From Streptomyces sp. RPA4-2 (GTDB taxonomy: Bacteria; Actinomycetota; Actinomycetes; Streptomycetales; Streptomycetaceae): a stretch of DNA of 64,000 nucleotides. The position numbers and the translations under genes are program-made. The DNA lies in contig NZ_CP050975.2 in NCBI RefSeq assembly GCF_012273515.2, positions 4,898,001 to 4,962,000 of the forward strand, in the 5' to 3' direction. This document shows, one piece after another, positions 17,694 through 26,068 of this stretch. The first letter of the stretch is position 1; every line of letters begins with the position of its first letter. The notes beneath the pieces were generated by a model. That model was not told the origin of the DNA, did not search any database, and worked only from the letters and a program-made list of their open reading frames with translations.

Positions 17694-18227
17694 CTCTTCT
17701 GGTGGCGTGTGGCTTTGGCTGATCAGGCGTCGGGCGGGGCCACTTGAGCGCGCCGCCCGCCCGGCACCGCGCCGAGCTCGCGTTCCCGTCGCCGTGGCCG
17801 ACGGTCCGCGAATTCATGAGGACCTTGGTCGCGTCGACCCGCTTCTCCTCCGGCGGATCGCGGTCCCCGCCCCGGCTCGGGGAGCCCTCGACGGGCGTTG
17901 CGGCCGTCAACCGGCGCTCCCTCCGGGCACGTTCGGCCGCCCGTATCGCGTGGCCGAAGGTGACGGATACCGGTAGGCCGACGCGCACGGTCTGCCCGCC
18001 GGCGATGTCGATGTGCGCGCGGGGCAGCCCCCCGAGGGGCTCGGCCCCGGCGGGCGCCGCCGTGGGGTGGTGGGGCGAGGACACCGGGCCCGCTTCGCCG
18101 CCGCGCCGGCCTCGGTGTCCGCGGCGCTCACCGTCGGCCCCTTCGGACATCCGGTGAGGGCGAGCGCGCACACCGCGGCCACCGGCCAACCGGCCGCGCG
18201 GCGACGGCTCCTGACTCCGCTCGTCAT
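17690..18227 (-). pseudogene. Frameshifted lipoprotein remnant with Ldt-type Ig-like domain
   Basis: A start at 18227 gives a lipoprotein signal (MTSGVRSRRRAAGW, hydrophobic core, ALALTGC). After about 45 residues that frame turns into Arg/Pro noise. A second minus-strand frame then reads HIDIAGGQTVRVGLPVSVTF and RERRLTAATPVEGSP, which resembles the Ig-like domain at the front of actinobacterial L,D-transpeptidases. No catalytic domain follows. The simplest reading is a decayed L,D-transpeptidase-type gene with a frameshift and a lost 3' end. Confidence is moderate because the join cannot be tested by eye. Confidence 0.5.
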
Positions 18228-18361
18228 TGTGTTCCCCCTGTGGTGTGTTTCGATGTGCGGCGTACGGGACCTGTACGCACGGCACGTTCCGCCGGGTTGC
18301 ACGGGGCCGCGGAAATTCCGGGATCTCCGGCGGGGGCACGACCGAGGAAGCTGCGGGAGGA

Positions 18362-18976
18362 ATGACCGAGGAAGAGTTCGACGCGTTCTACGCCGCCGCG
18401 TTCCCCCGGCTGACGGGACAGCTCTTCGCGTTCACCGGGGACCACGGCGAGGCGCAGGACGTCGTCCAGGAGGCGTTCGTCCGCGCCTGGGACCGGCGGC
18501 GGGAGTTCCTCGCCGAGGGGGCCCCGGAGGCGTGGATCCGCACCGTGGCGATGCGGCTCGCGGTGAGCCGCTGGCGTCGCGCGCGCCGCTGGCTGGAGCT
18601 CGTCCGCCGCACCCCGCCGCCCGAGCACGCTCCGGGGCCCGATCCCGAGCGCACGGCGCTGGTCGCCGCACTGCGCACGCTGCCCGAGGCGCAGCGGATG
18701 GCGCTGGTCCTGCACCATCTGTGCGACCTCAGCGTCGAGCAGGTAGCCTCCGAAACCGGGGCCCCCGTGGGCACGGTCAAGGCCCGGCTGTCCCGCGGCC
18801 GGACGGCACTGGCCCGGGAACTGGCGGCGGACGAGTGGGAGGCCGCCGACCGGGGGAAGAAGGCGCACGGAGGGCGGCGGGCGAACACCGCGAAGCGCTC
18901 CGCCGGCCCGGCGGCCTCGGCCGCCGACGCCGACGCCGCGGACGAGGGGAGGAGGGAGGACGACCGTGTCCGATGA
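18362..18976 (+). CDS. ECF RNA polymerase sigma factor
   Basis: 204 residues; GGGAGG precedes the ATG. Region 2 (EEEFDAFYAAAFPRLTGQLF, DVVQEAFVRAWDRR, PEAWIRTVAMRLA) and region 4 (LRTLPEAQRMALVLHHLCDL, VGTVKARLSRGRTALARE) are clear. The last 50 residues are low-complexity Ala/Asp/Lys. It overlaps the following membrane gene by 11 bases, so the pair forms a sigma factor/partner operon. It is divergent from the decayed lipoprotein gene. Confidence 0.88.
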   Translation: MTEEEFDAFYAAAFPRLTGQLFAFTGDHGEAQDVVQEAFVRAWDRRREFLAEGAPEAWIRTVAMRLAVSRWRRARRWLELVRRTPPPEHAPGPDPERTALVAALRTLPEAQRMALVLHHLCDLSVEQVASETGAPVGTVKARLSRGRTALARELAADEWEAADRGKKAHGGRRANTAKRSAGPAASAADADAADEGRREDDRVR

Positions 18977-19727
18977 ACTCGCCTCCGAACTCGCCTCCGA
19001 CCTGCGCGAGTTGGCCGCTTCCGGTGAGACGCCGCCGCCGGTGTCCGGGGCCGGGATCCGCTTGCGGGCGGTACGCCGACGGCGCCGCCGCCGCACGGCC
19101 GTGACCGCCTCCGTCGCCGGTGCCTGCGCCGCGGCGAGCCTGGCGCTGCTGCTGGCCCTGCATCTCGGTGACGGCGGGACGCGGGAGCGTCCGTCCCCGG
19201 CGGCGAGTCACACCGCCCCGTCCCGTACGCCCGTCGCGGTCGGCGCCACCGTCGATCTCGCCCGCCGGGTGCTGACGGCAGCGGGCCGCGACATGCCGGT
19301 CTCCGCGGGCATGCCCGGCCGCCCCACGCCGACGGGCCGGATGACGGTCGTGGCGAAGCGGGACGTCCGGGTGGTGCCCGCCCTGGAGGTGGGCCCGAAG
19401 GACGTCTATGCGTTGAAGGTGCCCTGGGTGATCGAACTGCGCGCCGCGGACGGGACGACGAACTTCGTCGGCGCCCTCTCCGCCGACCAGAAGGCCCCCG
19501 GCAACTACGACGTCACGGACGGCTGGATCGGGCTGCGGTCGGCCGACGCGCAGTGGCTGTACGGGCAGTTGGACCTGGGCGCGGTGGTCGAGATCGTCGA
19601 GATCGGGGACACGGTCTCCGGGCCGTCCGAGGCGGCGGTGGACACCGTCCCCCCGGCCACCGGTGGCACGGACGCGCGTCCCTCGTCGGGCCGTCAGCCC
19701 GCCGCCACAGCCATCCCGTCCAGGTAG
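18966..19727 (+). CDS. Membrane protein with catalytically dead L,D-transpeptidase (YkuD) fold
   Basis: 253 residues, GTG start inside the end of the sigma factor gene. N-terminal cytoplasmic segment, one membrane helix (about 42-60), then a domain that follows YkuD order: PGRPTPTGRMTVVAK is the usual TPTGxF/K element, and TDGWIGLRSADAQWLYGQLD aligns with SHGCVRLSNADAKWLY. In this alignment the active-site His becomes Asp and the catalytic Cys becomes Trp, so cross-linking activity is not expected. Coupled to an ECF sigma factor, it may be a peptidoglycan-binding sensor or anti-sigma partner. It overlaps the hydrolase gene tail to tail by 34 bases. Confidence 0.78.
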   Translation: MSDELASELASDLRELAASGETPPPVSGAGIRLRAVRRRRRRRTAVTASVAGACAAASLALLLALHLGDGGTRERPSPAASHTAPSRTPVAVGATVDLARRVLTAAGRDMPVSAGMPGRPTPTGRMTVVAKRDVRVVPALEVGPKDVYALKVPWVIELRAADGTTNFVGALSADQKAPGNYDVTDGWIGLRSADAQWLYGQLDLGAVVEIVEIGDTVSGPSEAAVDTVPPATGGTDARPSSGRQPAATAIPSR

Positions 19728-20497
19728 GAGTCGAGGGCGCCGAACGTCGCCGCGGGCTGTTCGATGTGCGGGAGATGGCCGGCCTCGGGCACGGACACGA
19801 ACCGGGCGTCGGCGAACGCCGCGGCGAGCGCCCGCCCGTACGCGGGCGTCACGATGCGGTCGCTCTCGCCCCACAGCACGAGCGCCGGGACCCGGATCCG
19901 GCCGAGACGGTTCAGGAGCTTCGGGTCGTGCATGTACGGGTCGCCGCACAGGGTCCGCAACGTCACCATGTTGGCCTTCTGGGCGGTGATCTGTTCCTCG
20001 GTGAGGGTGGCGGGGTTCACGGCGAAGCGGGCCGGGTCGTGGAAGGAGTACGTGCCGATCTCACGCGGGTCGAGGGCGAAGATGTCGCGGACCGGCTCGC
20101 CCGGTACGTCCACGCCGGCGGAGTTGACGAGCACGAGGCGGCTGATGCGGTCGCCGTCGTCGCGGAAGGCCATCTCGGCGGCGGTCCAGCCGCCGAGGGA
20201 GGAGCCCACGACGAGGACGTCGCGGTGGCCCTCGTCCTTGAGCCAGTGCAGGTAGGCGAGAGCGAGGTCGTCCACGCCCGTGAACCAGTCGGGCCGCTCG
20301 GTCCCGTTCCAGCCCGGGTGCGTGGGCACCACGACCCGCATGCGGGCGGCCAGATGGGCGGCGATGCCCCGCACGGTGGCGGGGCCGCCACCGCCGTGCA
20401 GGACGAGGGCGAGCGGGCCGTCCTCGGGGCCGCTCTCGGTGAGGGTGAGCGGGAGGTCGGGGCGGGTGCGGACGGTACGGGTCCTGGTGTCGGTCAT
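19694..20497 (-). CDS. Alpha/beta hydrolase
   Basis: 267 residues with the full alpha/beta hydrolase layout: oxyanion motif LVLHGGGGP (31-39), nucleophile elbow GSSLGG with Ser100, acid in LVLWGESDRIVTP, and His in VPEAGHLPHIEQP. No signal peptide, so it is cytoplasmic. Divergent from the MarR regulator, with a perfect 14-base palindrome in the 62-base gap, which makes it a probable MarR target. Substrate unknown; esterase or C-C hydrolase are both possible. Confidence 0.9.
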   Translation of the reverse strand: MTDTRTRTVRTRPDLPLTLTESGPEDGPLALVLHGGGGPATVRGIAAHLAARMRVVVPTHPGWNGTERPDWFTGVDDLALAYLHWLKDEGHRDVLVVGSSLGGWTAAEMAFRDDGDRISRLVLVNSAGVDVPGEPVRDIFALDPREIGTYSFHDPARFAVNPATLTEEQITAQKANMVTLRTLCGDPYMHDPKLLNRLGRIRVPALVLWGESDRIVTPAYGRALAAAFADARFVSVPEAGHLPHIEQPAATFGALDSYLDGMAVAAG

Positions 20498-20517
20498 GCG
20501 CCCACCGTATCTACGTA

Positions 20518-20531
20518 TGCGTATATACGCA
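20518..20531. promoter_or_regulatory. Palindromic MarR operator candidate
   Basis: Perfect 14-base palindrome TGCGTATATACGCA in the middle of the 62-base gap between the hydrolase and the marR-like gene, flanked by extra TACG/CGTA half-sites. AT-rich core and position fit a MarR dimer site controlling both genes. Confidence 0.7.
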
Positions 20532-20559
20532 ACCGTATTCGAGGCCTTAGGATCGTGAC

Positions 20560-21045
20560 ATGAGTGGCATGACTCGTGGCACGACTGAGGAGGAGAAACG
20601 CGTGGACGGTCACGTCGGCGGTGCGGTCGACCTCGAAACGCTGGGGCGGGCCGTGAAGGAGGCGCAGTACCGGCATCACCGGGCGCTCGACACCCGCCTC
20701 GCGGCGGTCGGTACGACCCTCGCCCAGTGGGACGCGCTGCGCGCGATCGGCCGGTCGCCCGGTGCCTCCGCGCACGAACTGGCCGTGGCGACCTTCCAGG
20801 GCGACCAGTCCTTCGGCACGCTGGCCGGCCGGCTCGCCGCTCAGCACCTCGTCGAGCGGCGCCCCGGCCACGGCCGCCGGATCGAGCACCACCTCACCGA
20901 GGCGGGCGAACGGACCCTGGAGGCGGGGCGTGCCGTCGCGGTCGAGGTGCTCGCCACGTCCTTCGCGCCGCTCGACGAGGACGAACGGGTCACACTGCTG
21001 GGCCTGTTGCGCCGTCTGGGCGTGGACGGCGGGGCGCTTTCATAG
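20560..21045 (+). CDS. MarR family transcriptional regulator
   Basis: 161 residues. Winged helix-turn-helix of the MarR family: TTLAQWDALRAIGRSPGASA, then HELAVATFQGDQSFGTLAGR, then RRPGHGRRIEHHLTEAGERT as the wing. MarR proteins are usually autorepressing dimers that release DNA on binding small phenolics or on oxidation. Divergent from the alpha/beta hydrolase and likely binds the palindrome at 20518-20531. Confidence 0.9.
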   Translation: MSGMTRGTTEEEKRVDGHVGGAVDLETLGRAVKEAQYRHHRALDTRLAAVGTTLAQWDALRAIGRSPGASAHELAVATFQGDQSFGTLAGRLAAQHLVERRPGHGRRIEHHLTEAGERTLEAGRAVAVEVLATSFAPLDEDERVTLLGLLRRLGVDGGALS

Positions 21046-21055
21046 GATCGGGCCC

Positions 21056-21334
21056 ATGGGAATACTCGGTTTTTTCGTCCTCGTCATGATCGTCTTCGCG
21101 ACCTACGCGGGGCTGGAGGGAAGGCTGGGCCGCACCGACCGCAGGATCGCCCGCGTCGAGCGCAAACTCGACCTGATCCTCGACCACCTGGGCATCCAGC
21201 AGACCGAACCGGAGCTGGAGCAGGTGGCCGCGCTCGTACGGGACGGCAAGAAGATCCAGGCGATCAAGGAGTACCGGGAGTTCACGGGGGTGGGCCTCAA
21301 GGAGGCGAAGGACGCGGTCGAGCGGATGGAATAG
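21056..21334 (+). CDS. Small membrane protein with ribosomal L7/L12-like C-terminal domain
   Basis: 92 residues. One N-terminal membrane helix (about 3-19), a coiled segment (RRIARVERKLDLILDHL), and a C-terminal stretch VRDGKKIQAIKEYREF followed by TGVGLKEAKDAVE. The latter is the helix pattern of the ribosomal protein L7/L12 C-terminal domain seen in many small actinobacterial proteins. It starts 11 bases after the MarR stop, so it may be cotranscribed. Function unknown. Confidence 0.8.
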   Translation: MGILGFFVLVMIVFATYAGLEGRLGRTDRRIARVERKLDLILDHLGIQQTEPELEQVAALVRDGKKIQAIKEYREFTGVGLKEAKDAVERME

Positions 21335-21428
21335 CGCTCGGTGCGCCTGGTGCGCCCGCAGCGGATGGAACGCCCGACCGGCTCGGTACGCGCATCCCGG
21401 CCGGCCCCGGCCCCTGAGCCGCGGTCCG

Positions 21429-22259
21429 TCAGTTCGTCGGGCTGGCGGCGGGTGTCTTTCCCTCGAGTACCTGCCGAAGCCGCGAGGTGCCCTGCTGGAC
21501 GGCCTGCGCGGTGGAGTCCGACTCGGCGCCGTCCAGACCGCCGTTGGTGAGGAAGAGGGCGCTGTCGCCGACCCGCACGGCGGCGATGTCCAGGGTCAGG
21601 GTCGAGGGCTCGCCGTCCAGCTGTCCGTTCATGGTCAGCATCAGCCCCTGCCGGGCGTCACCCTCGTCGGGCAACTGCGTCGAGACGACCTGGACGTTCT
21701 GCTGACCGCCCTGCCCGTCGACCGCCGTGAACTCGGCGCACTTCTGCGGCAGCGTGGCCACCCACGCCAGTTGCCTGTTCAGCTCCGCCTGCCCGTACTC
21801 GGCGACCTGGTAGTGCATCTGCGCCTGGTTGTCGCTGTCGTCGAAACCGGTGACGGCCTTGGTCCCCTTCGCCGGGCCGAGCAGATCTTCGGCGTACAGG
21901 CCGTCGAGCAGCTTCTGGCAGTCGGCGGCGGCGTTCTTGTCCGTGCCGAAGCCCGCCGCGTCGACCTTGCTCTTGAGCAGGCCGTCCCGCCAGGTCGCCG
22001 CACCCGACGTCCCCGTCCACTGCGACGGCAGGTCCGCGTTGGTGATCAGCGCGGTCCTGGCCTGGGCCTCGGTGAGCGTGGCGGTGGACGAGGGCGCCAC
22101 CTTGGCCAGCGGGGAGGCGGGGACCGTACGGCCGCCGCCGCCGTCGTTCGAGCACGCGGCCGCCGACCACAGCACGCCCACCGTCAGGGCGCAGACCAGC
22201 AGCCGGGGCACCGGGGACGGCGGGCGGACGGAGGCGGGGCGGTGCGGCGGACGGTTCAC
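21429..22259 (-). CDS. Lipoprotein, possible sensor domain-like
   Basis: 276 residues from a GTG at 22259 with GGAGG just upstream. Signal peptide with lipobox WSAAAC, then a Gly-rich linker and a globular domain (TEAQARTALITNADLPSQWT, later GQQNVQVVSTQLPDEG, ending SRLRQVLEGK). The pattern resembles the extracellular sensor domains of actinobacterial lipoproteins linked to PknH-like kinases, but I cannot assign it firmly. It is probably anchored to the outer face of the membrane. Confidence 0.78.
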   Translation of the reverse strand: MNRPPHRPASVRPPSPVPRLLVCALTVGVLWSAAACSNDGGGGRTVPASPLAKVAPSSTATLTEAQARTALITNADLPSQWTGTSGAATWRDGLLKSKVDAAGFGTDKNAAADCQKLLDGLYAEDLLGPAKGTKAVTGFDDSDNQAQMHYQVAEYGQAELNRQLAWVATLPQKCAEFTAVDGQGGQQNVQVVSTQLPDEGDARQGLMLTMNGQLDGEPSTLTLDIAAVRVGDSALFLTNGGLDGAESDSTAQAVQQGTSRLRQVLEGKTPAASPTN

Positions 22260-22365
22260 GGCGGAGGCCTCCTGACGGCGGGCGCGATGTCTCCGTCCAC
22301 GCCACCACCGGGTGCGGCGCACCACCAGCGCACCGGGCCCGTCCGGGTGACCCGCCGCGCGGACG

Positions 22366-22629
22366 TCAGCCGGCAGGGTCGTGCGCCGGCCGCCCGGCGC
22401 CCGGCGTCGTCACCCGCACCCGGCGGCTTCCGCACCGCGTGCACACGGCGTCGGTCAGCGGCGACCTGATCGCGACGCCGTCCTCGTCGACGTACTCCTG
22501 CGTGTGCAGGCCTGCGGCGTCGGTCGGATCGGTGAAGAACATGACCTGGAACGTCGCCTCCCAGGTGTGCCCGCAGCTCCGGCACGCGAACGCGAAGGTC
22601 TCGGACACCGCACCGGGCTCGCTCGTCAT
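22366..22629 (-). CDS. Small zinc-ribbon protein
   Basis: 87 residues. Two CxxC knuckles, ACRSCGHTW near residues 12-20 and VCTRCGSRRV near 66-75, define a zinc ribbon. The middle is acidic. The ATG at 22629 was preferred because the upstream frame is low-complexity. Such proteins are common in Streptomyces; role unknown. The last residues are Ala/Gly/Pro-rich. Confidence 0.72.
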   Translation of the reverse strand: MTSEPGAVSETFAFACRSCGHTWEATFQVMFFTDPTDAAGLHTQEYVDEDGVAIRSPLTDAVCTRCGSRRVRVTTPGAGRPAHDPAG

Positions 22630-23160
22630 GCGCCCTCCTGCGTCGTACGGGGCCGTCCCCCTGTCGTACGAGGTGCGTCCCTTCTCGGGACCCGTACGAG
22701 GTGCGTCTGTCGGCCGGGCGGCCGGTGGCCGGACTCCAGAGCACACCGGTCGTCGCGTGGCGGCAACTCGGGGCGAGGGCGAGGGCGGGAGCGGGAGCGG
22801 GAGTGGGGTGACGGGCCGCGCGGGTGCGGGGTGTCGTGCGGCGCGATCTCTTCGGCCGCCGGCGTCACGGCCGCCGGCCGTGACACATCGACCGCGACAC
22901 GCCGACCGCGACACGCCGGGCCGGGCGCGCCCGCCGTGTCGTCACGGCGGCGGGCCGCCCCGACGACGCGCAGCGCCGCAGGGCCCGGCTCCGCGAGCCG
23001 TCCGTAAGGGGGAACCGGCCCGGCACGGGAGATCCGGTGCGGGAGGGCGTGGAATATCTGTCATGGCCGCGATAGAAAATGCCTCGGCCGAGGGGGCAGT
23101 TCCTTATTCCCCGGAGTGCGGTGAGATAGTGCGCCACCCTTCCGGAGCCGTGGCGTGCTA
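22630..23160. other. Long intergenic region with no recognisable gene
   Basis: About 530 bases between the zinc-ribbon gene and the cold-shock promoter region. It holds short direct repeats (CGACCGCGACACGC twice near 22890-22915) and a purine-rich GAGGGCGAGGGCGGG tract near 22772. None of its reading frames shows family resemblance. Nothing else is seen. Confidence 0.5.
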
Positions 23161-23326
23161 GTGTCGATATCAGTTGCAGTTGTGGTTCCCAAAGTCTTGG
23201 AGCGTCTTTCCGGTCCATACCGGTCGGTCGCTTCTGAATTTCCGGTTTTATCCGGAGGGGGCAACATCGCGGCGACGCGGACCCGCACAGTGTGGGTCCT
23301 CGAGCTTTGCCCCGAAGGAGATTGAC

Positions 23327-23530
23327 ATGGCTACTGGCACCGTGAAGTGGTTCAACGCGGAAAAGGGCTTCGGCTTCATCGAGCAGGACGGCGGCGGCGC
23401 CGACGTCTTCGCCCACTACTCGAACATCGCCACCCAGGGCTTCCGTGAGCTCCAGGAAGGCCAGAAGGTGACCTTCGACGTCACGCAGGGCCAGAAGGGC
23501 CCCCAGGCGGAGAACATCGTCCCCGCCTAG
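23327..23530 (+). CDS. Cold-shock domain protein (CspA/ScoF family)
   Basis: 67 residues, a single cold-shock domain: [20 protein letters not shown] with RNP1, then DVFAHYSNI as RNP2, and an intact C-terminus EGQKVTFDV. Binds single-stranded RNA or DNA as an RNA chaperone. GAAGGAG lies 7-13 bases before the ATG. The gene is followed by a very strong terminator, and a long unannotated stretch upstream (from about 23161) may be a structured 5' leader, as is usual for cold-shock mRNAs. Confidence 0.95.
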   Translation: MATGTVKWFNAEKGFGFIEQDGGGADVFAHYSNIATQGFRELQEGQKVTFDVTQGQKGPQAENIVPA

Positions 23531-23574
23531 TCCGGGACCTGCTGACGCCTGACTTCTGAGTCGGCCGACGCTTA

Positions 23575-23628
23575 CAGGTGGCCGGGACCTGCACCCTGAG
23601 GTGCGGGCCCCGGCCACCTGCTTTTTTT
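23575..23628 (+). terminator. Strong intrinsic terminator after cold-shock gene
   Basis: Perfect 12-base stem CAGGTGGCCGGG (23575-23586) with CCCGGCCACCTG (23609-23620), an inner GCACC/GGTGC hairpin in the loop, and a seven-T run at 23622-23628. This is a textbook rho-independent terminator, rare in such GC-rich DNA. Confidence 0.92.
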
Positions 23629-23766
23629 GGTTTCGTTCCCCGGCTTCGTCCTCCGGCTGGTTTCGTCCCGGATTGAATTTCCGGCGAATTTTCTGTACGC
23701 CGTGCCCACTTTCCGGCCCGCCTCGCCCAGTTTCCGGGCCACGAAACTTCATCCCGCGGAGGCACC

Positions 23767-24045
23767 ATGCGTTGTGTGATCGCCCGATTCCCCTTCGACC
23801 TCATCAAGAGCGAGGTCGAGCACTCGATGGCGGGCGTCGAGCCCGAGTCCGTCACCGGCGCGTCCGTGCTCGTCGGCCCGCACGCCTACCCCGTCAAGCA
23901 GGTCGGCGAGATCATCACCAGGCAGGACCGTCGTGACTTCACCGAGGCCGAGGTGGCCCGTGCGCTCACCCGGCTCGGCTTCACGTGCCGGCCCGCTGCC
24001 GCGCCGGCCCGTACCGCCGTACCCAGCTGGGCCGAACCCGCCTAG
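23767..24045 (+). CDS. Conserved small protein next to cold-shock gene
   Basis: 92 residues: MRCVIARFPFDLIKSEVEHS, then a region with two short strands (VLVGPHAYPVKQVGEIIT) and a helical segment ending in ALTRLGF. The last 20 residues are Ala/Pro-rich. Streptomyces cold-shock genes are commonly paired with this kind of small protein, but no biochemical role is known to me. A terminator separates the two genes, so it has its own promoter (AT-richer DNA at 23630-23760). Confidence 0.78.
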   Translation: MRCVIARFPFDLIKSEVEHSMAGVEPESVTGASVLVGPHAYPVKQVGEIITRQDRRDFTEAEVARALTRLGFTCRPAAAPARTAVPSWAEPA

Positions 24046-24120
24046 TCCCTGTCCCGCCGCCTTCGCGGGTCCAGTCTTCCGGCGCCTCTCGCGAAGGCCG
24101 CCCGACCCGCGCGGTCGACC

Positions 24121-24150
24121 GCCCCGGTGTCTCCTCCCGGGGCGTTTGCG
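24121..24150 (+). terminator. Terminator-like hairpin after small protein gene
   Basis: Seven-base stem GCCCCGG (24121-24127)/CCGGGGC (24137-24143) followed by GTTTGCGTTT. It ends the small-protein transcript before the convergent RsbW-like gene. Confidence 0.6.
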
Positions 24151-24282
24151 TTTCCCCGGGTTTTGAGGTCCTGCTCGCGCGGCCACAGCGGGACAGCCCT
24201 CGGAGCCAGTCGTTCGGATCATGGGGCGGTACGCGGCGCGGTACATGGTCCAGCGGACGGGCGACGCCTGCCGGGGCCGGGG

Positions 24283-24705
24283 CTACACGGCCAGGACCGC
24301 GCGGACCGTCTTGCCGCCGATGCCCGTGCTGACGACCTCCAGGCGGTGGGCGAGGTGCTGCACCATCGCGAGACCGCGGCCGCTCTCCGCGTCGGTGTCC
24401 ACCAGACCGACCCGGGGCCGGCCCGGACTGTCGTCGTGGACCTCGACGGTCACTTCGCCCCCGTGCCCCACCTGTAGACGCAGCCGGCAGCCGGTACGCC
24501 CGTGCCGGACGGCGTTGGCGACGAGTTCGGACGCGATGAGCGTGGCGTCGTCGACCTGGTCGGCGGTCGGCGGCACCGTCCGCGGACGCGGCCGGGTCAG
24601 GAACGCCGATGTCAACCTACGGGCCCTGCCTGCCGAAACGGCCGTGCGTGGCAGGGTGTACTCCACGCGGGCGGTCTGCCGGACGGCGCGCTGCTGCGCA
24701 CGCAT
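24283..24705 (-). CDS. RsbW-like ATP-binding anti-sigma regulatory kinase
   Basis: 140 residues, a single HATPase_c domain of the anti-sigma serine kinase type: N-box ASELVANAVRHG, G1 box VEVHDDSPGRP, G2 box DTDAESGRGLAMVQ, and a final strand GKTVRAVLAV. Streptomyces has dozens of these stand-alone RsbW/SpoIIAB-like proteins, acting with STAS antagonists and PP2C phosphatases. No partner gene is adjacent. ATG at 24705 follows GTGAGG; the region upstream to 25018 is non-coding. Confidence 0.85.
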   Translation of the reverse strand: MRAQQRAVRQTARVEYTLPRTAVSAGRARRLTSAFLTRPRPRTVPPTADQVDDATLIASELVANAVRHGRTGCRLRLQVGHGGEVTVEVHDDSPGRPRVGLVDTDAESGRGLAMVQHLAHRLEVVSTGIGGKTVRAVLAV

Positions 24706-25018
24706 GACAACCTCACTTCCCCTCCCAGGACACCAGGTACCCGGCGGCCGGACCCCCGCCGGCCGGGCCCCGCGCGAAACGGCGCGCGGCGGTCCTGCCC
24801 CCGGGTGATGCCCGCCCCCGGCGATCGGCAACCGGCGATCGGGGTCACAAACCCGCCAACGGTGTACAGGAGACGGTCACGGACGTTCTCCCCGTGCGAG
24901 GGGGTGCGGGTGGGGCGATCGCGCCGGACCGATGCCGACGCCTGTCATCAAGTGTTCGTCCGCGCAAAAGTTGTTCGGGCAACTCCCTTTCCCCACATGA
25001 TTCTGCAAGGGTGTGGGG

Positions 25019-26035
25019 ATGCCGACCCTTTACAGAAGAATGCTCGGTCTGCTCCCCCGGATAGGCGTGCAGGTTCTCGACCTCGGTTCGGGCGCGGCGG
25101 TGGTCTACCGACGCGGCAGGCGCACCCGCGTGCCCGTGGGGCGCACGGCCGATCTGATCGCCCGCGGCCAAGGACGCTACGAGGTCACGGCCGTCGGGCC
25201 GGAGAAGAAGGCCGACATGTGGGTGGTCGCCCGGGAGTCCTCGGCGCAGGGCGACGCCTGGGGAAGCGTGCCCTTCGGTGAGTCCGGCGGGCGGCTGCTG
25301 GTCGACGAGACGGCGTCGGCGGCCGACGAGCGCCGCTTCCAGATCGCGGCCGCCGAGTATCTGTGCACCCAGCACGTGACCGCCCTGCTGGAGAAGTACC
25401 GGGTGAACTGCGTCTTCGACGTGGGTGCCAACGCGGGCCAGTACGGTCGGCGGCTGCGCAGGCTCGGCTACACCGGCCGCATCGTCTCCTTCGAACCCAC
25501 CGCGGACGCCTTCGAGAAGCTGGAGCGGGCCGCGGAGAAGGACGACGACTGGCAGGTGTTCAACGTCGGGCTGGGGCGTGAGGACTCCGCGCAGTCCATC
25601 CACGTGGGCTGGAACACCATGAACTCCCTTCTTCCGCCCAGTGATTACGGGAAGGACCGCTACCTCCGGTTCGCCAAGACCCGTACCGAGGACATCGAGA
25701 TCCGCCGGCTGGACGGGATGCTGGAGAAGGCGCTGGACGGCATCACCGACCCCCGCCCCTACCTGAAGATGGACACCCAGGGCTACGACCTGGAGGTGTT
25801 CGCCGGCGCGGGCGAACGGATCGCGGACTTCGTCGGCATGCAGTCGGAGGTCGCCGCGCTGCGGCTCTACGAGGGCAGCCCCCGGATGCGGGAGGCGATC
25901 GCCACGTACGAGGAGGCCGGGTTCGAGATCACGGGCATGTACCCGGTGACGCGTGAGGAGACGACCGGCCGGGTCGTCGAGTTCGACTGCGTGATGGTGC
26001 GTGCCGACGCCGTGCCGGAGGCCACGTCCGCGTGA
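25019..26035 (+). CDS. FkbM family SAM-dependent methyltransferase
   Basis: 338 residues. The N-terminal 110 residues are variable. From about residue 128 comes the FkbM methyltransferase core: NCVFDVGANAGQYGRRLR (SAM site, residues 130-147), VSFEPTADAFEKL, and later LKMDTQGYDLEVFAGAG with the family's acidic motif. FkbM proteins O-methylate sugars or polyketides; with no biosynthetic neighbours its acceptor is unknown. ATG at 25019 is preferred; GTG codons at 25011 and 25013 are possible. Confidence 0.9.
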   Translation: MPTLYRRMLGLLPRIGVQVLDLGSGAAVVYRRGRRTRVPVGRTADLIARGQGRYEVTAVGPEKKADMWVVARESSAQGDAWGSVPFGESGGRLLVDETASAADERRFQIAAAEYLCTQHVTALLEKYRVNCVFDVGANAGQYGRRLRRLGYTGRIVSFEPTADAFEKLERAAEKDDDWQVFNVGLGREDSAQSIHVGWNTMNSLLPPSDYGKDRYLRFAKTRTEDIEIRRLDGMLEKALDGITDPRPYLKMDTQGYDLEVFAGAGERIADFVGMQSEVAALRLYEGSPRMREAIATYEEAGFEITGMYPVTREETTGRVVEFDCVMVRADAVPEATSA

Positions 26036-26050
26036 CCGGCGCCGGTCACG
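26033..26050. terminator. Palindromic bidirectional terminator candidate
   Basis: Perfect 18-base palindrome GTGACCGGCGCCGGTCAC that begins in the FkbM stop codon and fills half of the 33-base gap to the convergent modC gene. Confidence 0.5.
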
Positions 26051-26068
26051 GCACCGGCGCCGCACGTG

